DNA from: Cyclospora cayetanensis
Taxonomy: Eukaryota; Apicomplexa; Conoidasida; Eucoccidiorida; Eimeriidae
DNA: 47,406 bases
Assembly: GCF_002999335.1 (NCBI RefSeq)
Contig: NW_020312196.1
Coordinates: 1-47,406, forward strand
Direction of reading: 5' to 3'
Part shown: in pieces, positions 28,687-40,700 of the stretch
Layout of the letters: each line of letters opens with the position of its first letter
Position numbering within the stretch: the first letter of the stretch is position 1
The notes under the pieces: model-generated
What the model saw: the letters and a program-made list of their open reading frames with translations, nothing else
What the model was told of the DNA's origin: nothing
Databases searched by the model: none
Program-made: the position numbers and the translations under genes

Positions 28687-28869
28687 TTACTTGAAGCAAG
28701 AGTCAAAGACGGCAATTGCAGGAGGTGCGGTAAAAACAGCGCCATTAGCAAATTCATCGCCAAAAGCACCCAATAATAAGGGACAGGAAATTTGCAGCAG
28801 ATTATACTGGTGCCTCGCCTCAGCAAAACTGTGAGCGAATTCGAAAAAGTCTTGGGGTTGGGATGACAT
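28687..28869 (-). CDS. Possible small protein, 60 residues
   Basis: A minus-strand frame begins with a true ATG at 28869 and ends at 28687, just past the TLC gene, to which it is convergent. The product (begins MSSQPQDFFEFAHSFAEARH) has a hydrophobic second half. The overlapping minus-strand frame also encodes a hydrophobic stretch (YYWVLLAMNLLMALF), so an alternative spliced small membrane protein is conceivable. No family is recognised. The frame may be chance sequence in the TLC 3' UTR. Confidence 0.25.
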   Translation of the reverse strand: MSSQPQDFFEFAHSFAEARHQYNLLQISCPLLLGAFGDEFANGAVFTAPPAIAVFDSCFK

Positions 28870-31619
28870 CTTCGGATCTTCTCCAACCGCCTACCGGCCC
28901 AGAACTCTAATTTAATAGGGACGAGTCAGCCGCACCCGCGGTGCTCTGCTGTCAGAGCTGCGTATAATTACCACGGTAGTAGTTCCTTTTGCTTCGCTTG
29001 CAGCAGGCCACCCTCTGCATTCTCATAAGGAGTGGGGCGAAACGCCTCAGGGCTCCGCATCCGGAGCGGCGTATGGTCTCACGGGTCCCACCTGGACGCG
29101 TAGAAGGATTGTTCATATTCCATTTTGAAGCCTTCCAATTTTATGAAGCTCGGAGGATTGGAGAGCTACCAACCGTCCCCTCAGCTGTGTGGCTAGTCGC
29201 ATTGCGTCAGTATGAAGGAGAGACCTGGACACCTCATATGGGTGCAGCAATTGTCTGCTTACACAGCGTTGCCGCCATCCTAGACCGTTCTAGGGATCCA
29301 GCATTTCCGGAGATTTCGTCGCGAACACAAGTTTCTTTTTTAATTGCCTAACAATTTTAAAAAGTGAATGAGCTCTCAAGGTTTGCGGCACCCTCTCCTG
29401 AATGAACCAAGGAAGGAACTGCTACACCAAGCAGGGCCGGGCCATGTGCCAACAAGGTACTGCTTGGACCTCCGCTAAGGGGAGCAAGGGAGTACGCTTT
29501 CATGTCGCACACTTGTAAAGCCATGCAGACTAGCCCGATCAGTCTGCGGAGGTATTACCTCAGGTGTTTGTCGTAAATGTCGCGCAGCTTGAACTTTCTA
29601 TTTCGAACTCGTAAACGCGGTGAATAGAGCAAATTTCTGATATCTTCGTATCGGGCTGAGTAGCACTCTAACACTTTTTCTCGCACTAGTTGTACTTCAG
29701 TGAGAGCGAGCAAGGAATATTTCCTTGGTTTTGCCTATTCCCGTATCTCAATTGTGTATAGCGATTTTAAGTCGATGCAATAAGATGCAGCGTTCTCTGT
29801 GGGTGCCAGGTGCAATATGAACTAGCTGTGAATGCTCAGGGTGCTTAGAAAGTACACATAGGCTCACCCAAGCTGGCTCTCTTTCCCCTTGGTGGGAATC
29901 CTAAGGGGTGAGAGCAGGGAAGACACGAAGTTATTTGAAGAAATATTCAAGAAAGTTTATTGTGCAGCTGTTAGGTCTGGATTTAAGTGTCTGCTTGCGG
30001 AGACTTTCGATGAATCGCCATACTCTTAGATTCAGGCTTAGTAAGGGAACATGGGTCGTTTGCCTCATGAGTAGGACAGAAATTTCTGATTTTCAGTGCA
30101 TATCCCCTGCACAGTCCTCGAGGGAAGGTATAGACTCGTTCTTTAGATAAAGGAAGTCATCTAATGGCGTAAGTGGAGTGTAGGAGGTTTTCCGTGTACC
30201 GATACGGTGGAGCAAACCAACAGAGCAGACGTCGCTGAGGTTTGGCACTGATGAGAAAATAAGGGAGGGCCAGTAGCCACAAATATACGTGCTTTCATTC
30301 TTCTTGTCTAAGCGAGGCCAGATCTCACCGGCCCAACGGCGTACGTCATTGAAACAAAACAAAGAGCGGTTTTGCGTGAAGCCGTGTAATCGTCTTCGCT
30401 TCCATTTGCTATTTGGTGTTCAGCACTAAAAGGTACAAGCCTTGTTCTCAAACGTTTCTACACACCGCGCCCCTACCGTAGAAGACGATTTGGATCTTCC
30501 TCTGCAATATGCTAGTCGTATTGAAAACAAAACAGCCCCTCTCCACTGTGGCGCTTACAGTTTCTATGCTTTGTGATGTAAATGAATAAACGGAGACACG
30601 TGTTCATTTTAAAACTTTAAGGATGTCCACAGTGTGCGGCTCTGCTTGCCAGGCCTTCTTAGTGGCATTATCTGCTGAAGGAAGTGTGTGTTTATCCGAC
30701 TTCGAATTCGCTTAACAGACTGTAAAACGAAAATAGAAATTTGGATCGGGTTTCGAAGGTCTCAATATGGTTATTTTTGCTGTCGTGCAGTCGGGTATCA
30801 TCTATGTCGGCGTTCGGATATATCCACCGCGTCGAATCATCCGACTTTGTTTCTGATTAAAGGGTCGGAACAAACTCAATAGTTGTGTCATGAGAAGCAG
30901 AAAACCACAAAGGACATTGCCGTAGCTCGTGGAAGAAGAAGGAAGGAACAAAGAGGAGCTTTGCCCCCAGCAGCCGTCTGTCCGCAGTGGTCACCGACAG
31001 CTTGCACGAGGGGCCCACAGTACACTGAAGGTTGTGATTCTCCCGGTTTCTTGGTTTGCTTCGCTCTAGAGTTGTCCCATAGGCTCAAATATTGCTCTAT
31101 TCCTTTTGTTGCTCCGAAATAGATGCAACGAACTCCCCTGCATCACCCCCCTCTTCACGTATGTACTCGCCCAAACCACGGGGTGGTGCGTGTATATGTA
31201 TCTACCTCAAGAGCTACAGGCCTTGGGTTACGGCAGTCCAGTAGCCCTTCTGGCTCTCTGCTGCTTCCACACAGTCAATAAGGTAAAATATCAGTGTTTT
31301 TTTCTCCGTAAACCACAGAAAGGCGCAAACCTTCTAGTCCAGTTGCCTGCCCCTTGCCAGGGTCACCCCCAAAGCCCATCCCTTCATCTGGTGGAGGCCA
31401 GGGCCTCCTTGCTTGCAGCAGAATCCTCTATCGCGCTCATAGCGACGCAATTTACACCGCCAACTGAGCAGCGCAGAGTGCCGTGTACGAACCCTCAGCA
31501 CGTTCCACTGCTCTTTGCCGAGCCCTCCGGCTCCAAGTTCCTGAATTCCTGGCAATCAGGTCCAACTCCTCACGTCCAAGAAGGGAGAGCGACACAGCAC
31601 TCATGGAGTGAAAGGCCAA
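28870..31619. other. Long stretch with no firm gene, upstream of the giant gene
   Basis: About 2.75 kb. Frames at 28989-29351 and 29908-30150 (plus) and others are short, lack splice-supported partners and match nothing I know. The part from about 29350 to 30880 looks AT-rich. From 31106 an open plus frame runs for 195 codons in sequence of more coding-like composition, with a possible donor (aag/GTAAAA) near 31281. It may be leader or an upstream exon of the giant gene, but no continuous model could be made. The frame used at 31620 is open back to 31545 without an ATG. Confidence 0.45.
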
Positions 31620-34600
31620 ATGCAAAGCCCCACAGAGGAGACACCCGGTGGAGCGGGCATCCGCCAGATATCCCCTCCACAGGATACAGCTGAGACAGCA
31701 GACGAGCTCCTGCACTCCCACAGCGGCTTCCAAGGAGCTGACGGGGAAAATGCGTCGTCAGAGGGACCTCATGCGATCCCCGTACGCAGAATTTCATTCA
31801 CTGCAAGCGGGTATGCTCCGGTTGGTGCTTTTTATTCGGCTGCTGATTTGGACAAGACTGCCCAGTACGATGAGGACCTGTTTGTTTCCTTGGAGGCGTC
31901 GCGTTGCTGCACCTTCTCTGCTCCTGTTGTGGCTTTAGCCGCGAAACACGCCGCGCAACAGGCAGCTCTAACTCCTAAGGGTGTTAGTCGACATGTGGAG
32001 AGACTCACGCGGGTGTACAGACAGGTTGACGACCTGCTGCTGGATCTAGGGGGACTCATAGACCCCGATGAGGCAGCGGCAGCAGAAGCAGCTGCCGCAG
32101 CTGCTTCGTGTGCAGCATCTGCGGATCCTACCGTTGGAGGAGACACTGGATCGCCGGCACCTGCTGGCCTCACGGACGAAACGCCAGTTGCTGCTTCAGT
32201 TGCCGCTGAAGATACAAAGCTGCACCATAAAACAGCAACAACCTCCACCCCTACTAGTGACAAGAATGATAAAGTTCAGAGGCGTGCTATCAAGTCGTCG
32301 TACAAGAAGCTCCGGTGGATGTGCGATGGAGAACTGCAGCGGAACCCCGTGTTGCTGGAGGGGGCGACTGCCCTGAAGTGTTGCGTTTTCAGAGAGGCCA
32401 TTGACGCGGTGCTTCGCAAAGGCCAGGTAGGTTTGTCAATCTTTTTCCGCTTTAAGAGCTGAACTATAGGCCTTGCAATCTTCTTTTTTCATTAAATCAT
32501 GTGCGCATAGAGACTAAACTCAAATAGGGTGGTGTGCGTATGCCGTCATGTGGTATTTGTATTCACCCCCTGTGTGGCACTTGTCGCTTCATGGGCTGTG
32601 ATCAGAGAGAGCGCCGCTTTTTCTGGAATGCCCCTACAGTGATGCACTACTCGCCAAACCCGCAAGCAGCAGCTGCAGCCACCAGCTGTAGCGGCAAGAG
32701 CAGCAGCACCAGTGGTGGCCTAGTAGAATTAGATCAAGCACAAGCCCGAGAAGCTCTCCGTCGCGTGCGTCGCGCTCAAGTGCTCGTAGATGTCTTTTCT
32801 GCCGAGGGTGGCAGCCCAGAGCTCTTGCAATTCTTGCTGCAGCGTGTATCCGATCTGCCTGACCTTGACCTCCCCTATGCGAGGCTCTGCGGATCTAACG
32901 ACGCTTTTCCACCCCCAGAGAAAGGCCCTCGCACTGCCCCTGAGAGAGAGCGTTTGCCCGAAGCGAGCACCTGCTACCGCCCCTGCGGCTACACCGCTTC
33001 CCCCGAAGGAATTATTCACGACGCCGACACCAGGCAACAGAGGCTCAGCGAGGGCGGGGAAAGTGCAGCAGAACGCAGGAACTCCCGGGGGCAAGCTGCT
33101 CCTGCTGAGGCTTCTGACGTCCAGACTTCTATAGCGCGTTGCCTCCCTCCCCACGAACACCCTGGAGAAAGACCTACTGCCAGCCCACTGCCCGCTGCAA
33201 ACTCGGTCTCACTAACCACCAGCGCCGCTCAAAGGAATGCATCTCGTGACGCTACGCCTGCCACCGCTTTCACTGCAACGCATTGCAGCTTGACCAGGTG
33301 CACAGGGCCGGATAGCCAAGAGAATCCTTCTGAGGGCTGGCAAGACCCCCAGGACGGCTTCAGGTGCTCGCGCTCCTTACTGCGACTGCTGCTGCACGTT
33401 GCACAGCAGCACTTACTGCAGCACCGGATTTGCCTGAGATCCGGTACTGCGAGGAAAGCCCTTGCGGCGGCACGCACACCAGCGGCCCACACAACAGCAA
33501 CATCACAGGCAACAGCAGAAAAATCCCCCACCGCTGGACCTCCTGACGCGCTAAGGGGCATCCCTGCGCCCTCTGAAACGGGAGGCTCAGGCAGCCATGA
33601 GGGTAGCCGCAAAAGGGGCAGCAGCTCATTCACCAGGCGTCCTGAAGAGCGCTCAGTGGTGGCTCACAGGCCTAGCGATTGGCTGCCTCCCAAACGAGAC
33701 AGGGGGGGAACTCCGTGCGTAGGAGCAACAGCAGCGGACGAAGCAGCAGCACCCGCAGAGGGAGCAGCAGGAGATGGATCGGCGGTGTCGCTGCGACTTG
33801 GAAGCAAAGACAGACACTGCATCTCCGGAGAGAGCACGGAGAACCTTCAGCTCAGAGGCTTTAAAGAGGAGGGTGTCGCTGTTGCGAGTAGTGAACGGTA
33901 TTCCTGCCCTTCGCAGCGAAGGCAAGGCCTAAAGCCCGAGGGTGGTGATGCTCAAGGTGCAAAACAAAAGCGGAGGAACCCTAAAACGCAACTGGGCGAA
34001 CGTGTCAGTGCATCAGCAAAAAGGCAGGAAATCGAATCCCAGAGTAACGCAAGGAGTTTGAGTGGATGTCGAGACCTGCGTTTCGTCAGCGAGGGCACAG
34101 GACGAAGCGTTTGTGTGCTGCTGCAGCGCATCGCTCTGAGGCTCCTCTTTGCTGCAGCACTCTGCAGTAGCAGATACAGCACTCCGGTAGTTCAGTTGCA
34201 GCGGTTCGTTGCGGCGCTTGCAGCTGCCCTAAAACCCTGTCTTGTGTCTATTAGGGAAGCAGGAGAGCGCAGAGTTTCCATACAGAAGCAGCACCAGATG
34301 GCGACGTGCTGCGAAGGCCTTCCGAACCTAGAGAATACCTTAATCGACTTCGTGGCAATACCGACGTGTTATGGCCTCGCAGTAGTTGCGGAGAATCCGT
34401 TGCTCGGTCGGTTGCAGCAGAACGTAGCAGCAGAGCTCTATGGGCTGCTGCTCGCGGCTGATGCTGCGGTGTATGCACACCCCAAATTAGAGCAGCTCGT
34501 TGAAGCCATCAGCGGGAGCAGCGACGATCAACGGCAGCATCAACATGATAACGCACTGGAGGAACAGCAGAACAGCTGCCAGTCAGGTGCCTCTTTACTA

Positions 34601-37600
34601 AAACACCGACAACACGCAACGTGCTAGCTAGCCTCTTCGCTCCTGCTAGAGAGTGGCCTCTCTCCCTCCGTCCTGCTTGGTTTTGGGGGGGCTACCATGA
34701 AGTGAGAGCCTGATGAGCGGCAGCGCCGCTTTGAAGCGTGTTACTACTGCTGATCAAAGAGTCTGGCCTTCTTGCGTGCTTCGCCTGCAGGGTTCTTGCC
34801 ACAGCCACCGTTACAGCCGTTTCTAAGGGTCGTGGAAACACCGCATCCATACAGTCGCTTGCATGCTGCTGGTGCTGAGGAGGCCGCCGCCGCATGGGCA
34901 AGCAGCAGAGGCGTTCGGCTTTCTCGGAGGCACGGGGAGCACTTTTTCTACGTTTACCATGTGTCATTCCCTTCCGCAACTCACGTGATACTCCTGTTCG
35001 ACCCCAAGTCTGAGACGGAAGGCCCCCACGACACGCTAACCGTCAGTTTACTTACAGCTTTTCGTGCCTTTTTGCATTCTGCTTTCATGATCTGCCCTCT
35101 TCCGCTATGAACGTATCCATCCTGACTTCCCTAACGCCTCCCATCTATTTGATCCCACTCTCTAGATGCTCTGCCATGGCTTTTCGCTCTTCTCTTGCAC
35201 GGCCTTCTGCTCTCCGCTCTCTCAAGTTTTTCCCACAGCTCGCGCACGTGGTTCAAATGCGGTTTTGTGCTTCTAGCAGCCTATTCCTCCTTCTTGCTCA
35301 CCGCTTTCACACACAGTCTGCGACTACGTTGGAGCTCGTGTCATGTCTCTCTACGCCGGAGTGCAGCTTGTTTGCGCACCTTCCGTCCATGCTTTCTGCG
35401 GAGGCAACTTCGCCTTGCAGGAGCATCCGCGTGATGCCTCTGTTGCTGCCTGTCTGCTGCCGCTGCTGCAGATATACAGCGGCCTCTGGCGCTGCCCCCC
35501 TGGATCGGTGCCTCACGCGTGCCTTCTCGCCGGGCCGTATGGAGACAGTTCGGAGGACGAGGGAGGTCTTCTTGAGCCTCCTTCCCAGACCAAGAAAGTC
35601 TCCTGGCCGCGCGAGCCTCTCGTGTTGCAGACTGCAGCCATGACCTTCTTCTTTACGGTGACTGAGAAACCCCTCACCTACAACGCCTACCGACAGAGGA
35701 CTAAACGATCCCTCTGGGGTTTCAAGGTTTACTGTTTAGGCCAGCAATGGGCGATTCCAGCAGGCGTCGCAGAGGCTGCGGCTGCAGCAGCCAAAGCGCA
35801 AAGCTCAATCTGCACTCGCGGGAGGGAGGGTGGCAACTTGGAGGACTGGCATCACGCTTCGAGGGAAGACGCTGCGGCAGCGAACATGCCCCCCAAGGCG
35901 GGAGGTCCCCTGACGCTGCATCCTCGCGGCAGTGACAACGCCCCCCCCCAGCAGCCGTCTTCGTCGGCTTGCTTGCCTCGTGCCTCTCCTCAGGAGCAGG
36001 GGGGGGACCCCCCTCTGCTCGTCGAGTTTCTCGCAGCCTGTGCTGCGGGAATGGCGGGAGCGGCGGCAGCCTTGCTGAGAGGTCCACCCGCGGCAGCCTA
36101 TGAGGCGCAGCTCTGTGGGGCGCTCAGCTCTCTGCTCTTTGCTGGGGGCTACAAAAGAGAAAGGCCTCCTTGCGTGCGGAGGCTTGCCCGTCTCAAGGGG
36201 ACGCAAAGACTCCTGAGATGCGGGGAGGCGGTGAAAGCGTTGACAGGCGATCCTCAGAACGTGTGGCAGCCGTGGCAAGGCTCTCCAGGCCATGACAGAC
36301 AAAATACGAAGCGCTTAGCTCCAGGAAAAGACGTCGAACAAGTGCATGAGGGGAAGCCGCAGCACGTTTCGCCTCTGCAGCAGCACCGACAAGAACACGA
36401 AAAGGATCTGTTTCTGGAATCTGTGGAGGCCTCATGTGCAGCGCATGGGGCCTTGACGCATGCACAGGACGCCTTGCGGGCAGAAAATGCTCAAACTCTG
36501 CCCCCAGAAGTACCTGTAGGAGCCGGTGCTGATGGCTGGTGTCAACGCAAAACGCAAGCAGCTTTTGGTCTGGCGCATCCTGGAACGGGCAGCACAAAAC
36601 AGCTTGCAGGGTTGCCTCGAAACGTTCTTGAAAGGGATTCGATCCAGACGCAGGGACGCCTTTTGCGCCAATATGAAGAGAGAGAGAGCCTCCCGTGCAA
36701 TGCCGCACCGCATGCTGCGGAGGACAAGCAGCCAGCAGACGTTTCTTTTAGACAGGCTTACGCCTCCGGAGCAGCGGTAGCAGGCGCGGGAGCAAGATGC
36801 AAGAAAAGCCCGCTTTACGACTTTCCACGACTGCCAACGGATCTAGCGGCTCCTTGGAGGGAAGACCTGCAGCGGCTCTCTTTCTGCCCCGAAAACATTT
36901 GCTACGTGTTATGGGAAGAAGGCATTCTTGGAAGGCTCTTGACGCGCGTTTTGGAAGCCGCAGCAGCCGTAGCAAGCAGACGGGGGGCCCTAAGGGATGC
37001 AGGGCCTCTAAGCAGAATTTCGGGAGGGGTCGTTCTCAGCGAGGCTGTGGGGGGGTGCCACATGCAGAAGGCCATAAAGGCCTACTGCTGCTGCTTAGTG
37101 CTCCACCTGCGCATGCACAGACTTCTGGTGGCATTGCTGCAGTCTTTGCTGCAACGGGGTCCTGAGCTTTTAAATGTGGAAGCCGACAGACAAAACAGCA
37201 GCAGTCCCAACAGCAGCACCCTTCGCAACAGCAGCAACTGGGAAGCCTGCGTGAAGCGGCACGCTGCATGGGTAGCGGACAGACCGGAGTTTGCTGCACC
37301 TGTGTTTGTGTGGTGGGCAGGACGCACGCTGAGGCAGAGGGTAGTGGCGGAAAGGCAGCGGTGCGTTGTTGCTGCAGATGCCATCCGAAGGGACCTTGCG
37401 GCACTCCCCGTCGATGCTACCTCAGAGCAGCGTCAAAGGCTGCAGCAGGAACTACAGCAGCAACAGACGCTATCGTGTTATTCCTTTTGGGGGGCACAAC
37501 TCCTAAGTAAGGCTGCCCTCATAACGCGCCTGCGGCCCTTTTCTCGACTCCCGAGGGAAAAGGCCAAGCGACGCTTATTGCCACATAGCCTGATTGCACC

Positions 37601-37712
37601 GGGATTGCACCGTGCGGGCAGTTCAACAGCAGCCGCCGCTTCTAGTGCTTTGAGCGAAGGGATGCAGTTCTCCAAGGGGCTGCAGGATGCAGACTTGTGC
37701 AGCATTACTCAA

Positions 37713-37745
<33 letters not shown>

Positions 37746-40700
37746 GACCTGCCACATCAAGTGAGCAGCACGCTGACGCATTTCAGCAGCACCTGCAGCA
37801 CTGCCAGTCTTCAGCAACGCTGCACGGAAGCTGAAGCTCTCCCCTGCCCTTTGGCCTTGAATGGACTTCCTTCCCGTGCCTCCACCTCTCTCTCCGCTCA
37901 CTTCGGTGCCTCCAGCGTATACGCAGCAGCAGTTCATCCTTCTCCTGAGGGAGAGGAGGACTCACAGGCAGAAGAGGAGGAAGAGGAGGAGGAGTATAGC
38001 CCTCGAGCTCTGGCAAGAGTGCTGTTGTTGGTGGCGACTTCTGACGGCAGGAGGGCGTTTCTGGCTGCGAAGACGCCGCACACGCCTTGCAGCAGACTCT
38101 CTACAACGGCCGAAACAGAAGCGATGCGAGCTTTGGGTCCATCTGCTGCATCTAAATATGCGCGTCTTCGCCGTTGTAAAAAGCAGTTTGCTCTTTGGCA
38201 GCGCATCAACAGGTTGCATGTAGCGACAGAGCTGCAAAAAAGGCAGAAACAGGATCAACAGGAGTCAGAAGCGGCAGCCCGCAGTATTGCCCAAGGCGTC
38301 GCTGCTGTATTTTTTGCGGCTCCCCCAGCGCTGGCGCCAACTGCAGCACGAGCTCTTGCAGCAGCCTGCAGAGCTGTGCGGGCAGCAGCAGCTGCTGCTG
38401 CTTTTACCTCGCAAGGCAGCACCGACTTCACAGAGTCGGAGAAGCGCCTTCTCATGTCGTGCGCTGGAGCCGCGGCGAGTTCGGCTGCTGCCGCGGTGAA
38501 GGCTGCATGCACTGCAGCAGCAAGGGCCGCTACAGCTGCTGCGGGGCCGACGGCTGTCGCAGATCCTCTGACTGTTGATGAGGGCTCCCTCGCAAGCAAC
38601 GGGGGCCCCTTGCAGTCGGTGCCTCATAAGCAGAATGTTTTGGTTTACTGTATAGGGTCGGCAGCAGGAGAGGCCGCAGCTGCAATGGTGCGGGAGGTAA
38701 CGGCTGCTGCGAGTACTCTTATTTCGGCAGTAGAGCTGTACCCGGAGCAAGTGGCATGCTCGAGCGGCAATGCTGCAGCAGTCGATACAGCTGCACAAGG
38801 AGCTCTAGCGGATCAGTCACCCCCAAGAGAAGGGGGTGCTCTCCCAGGCGCCCTGCAGATCTGCAGTCCGCAGCAGCAGCAGCTGAAGCAGCAGCCTGAG
38901 TCGCACGATCCGTCCGGCTGTACTTCCCGAACAGCAGCTGAAGCAGCAGCACCAGCGATGGCTGCGGCAGCTGCAGCCGCGGCTACTGCAGCTGCAGCTG
39001 AAGACGAAGCCGCAGCAGCAGCGGCCTCTCCCGCAGGGCCCTTAGATGATTTCAGCTGCCTTACTGCAGTGCTCCGACAGCGTCGGCTAAGAGCAGAAGG
39101 CAGACTTCAGGGGCTTGACTTGCTACAGCATGCTCTGCTCGCTCTGCAATCGCCTTTCCCAATATGTTTGCTGCTGAAGGTGCTTCGCTCGCTTGGCGCT
39201 GAGGGGCCCCTTGGAGTGCCCGTGCGGTCGTGGGTGCTCCGGCCCGTTGAGGGGCCCCCGCTGGCGACTTCCCCCTACCCACGCTGGCGCGAAGAAAACG
39301 ACGGCAGCAGCAGCAGGCACGGCAGCAAAAGCGCCGAAGGTCCTTGCCTCCCGAGATACCCCCTCTTCAAAGCTTACGAATTCTGCCCCAACGGAGACGG
39401 TGGAGAGAGCCGCAACGACGCCGAGACTCCTCAAGAAGCGGATGTCTCTCTGGGAACTAGGGGTTGCGGGCTGCAACTTGAGAAGCAGCTACGTATTTCG
39501 TATTGCCATAGTGTAGCAGTTGCCGTTTCTATGGCTGCCCCCCAGTGGCACCTCCAGCGGCAGGAGATGCAGCCCCTCCAAGGCACGCCGAGACTTGCTA
39601 CCGCTCAAAGAGACCGCTTCGCAATGTCTCCGACTCCCTTGGACTATGTGCTTCTCGATACTGCCGTGCCAGGCGCATCCGCCGTCTCCGGGAGTGGTGG
39701 TGCCGCTGCTGCTTCTGCTGCTGCCGCGATATCGGCTCCCTCTCCTGCTGCTGCTGCTCCTGCATCTTCCCGTGCACTTAGAGTAACGCAGCAGCCTTGC
39801 CTCAGCGTGCAACACACAGCACTCTCGGTGTTGGGGGCTGTATCTCTGGAAGAAAGCGAGGCTACGCAGCTTCAAAAGGTGGGCCTCCTGGATGCGGCTT
39901 TTTACGGGGCCCTTTCGTTGCAGTCTCTACTACAGTCCCCCCAGCAGCCGCTGTTACGCCCTCCAAAATACCACAAGTTGCTGTTGATGATGATCGTCTC
40001 TCTCCGTGTCGCAGCAGCAGGACCGAACGCCAGCCTGGCAGCGATGCGCTACTGCGCTGATTTGTTGCTTATTGCGACCCTCCAAGCGGCAGTAGCGAAG
40101 CGCGCTCCCCCTGAGTCTCCCCCGCATCTCGAGCACTGCCAGCAGCCTTATCAGCAGCAACAACAGCCAGTGGTGGGAGGAGGAGGACTGACGGCTTTCT
40201 TGGCGTGGGAGTCAGCTGCTCATCTCCTGGCTTCCCTCCTCAGCGTTCTCCTTTCCAAGGCCCTTGTTTGGAATCTGACAAGTCTCCGCCTGCAGCCGCC
40301 CTATCTCGCTGCCTCCGCGGCGGCAGCAGCTACAGCCGCTGCTTCTGGCTGCGTTGCCACCGGTACCCCCTGGGCGTCCTCGCCAAGCCTCCGCGGCGGC
40401 AATGGCGGCGCACAGGGGGGCTCTGCAGCGTGCCGGATGTGCAGCGTGTTTGATGTTTACGGCAGTGGTGCGAGGGGCGCTGATGAAATGAGCTTCTCCG
40501 CACACACCTCATGGCACACTGCCCTCCGCGCAGTGCTGGAATCCGAGGGCCTCCTTGGCTCAGTGTCTCTGATGCTCGCTGACGGTACACCAAGGCTGCA
40601 GAGACGCGCTGTGCAGCTGCTCCGGCTGCTGCTGCCTCTCAGCAGCCCGCAGCAAGCGGCTCACTTTGTGCGCCCTGCTTTGGAGGCCCTTTCGGAGGGA

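Noticed and set aside
31106..31693. A 195-codon frame as a separate gene or first exon of the giant gene
   Set aside because: No ATG fits an initiating codon for this frame, there is no family resemblance, and no in-phase splice to 31620 could be established. Left as unassigned.
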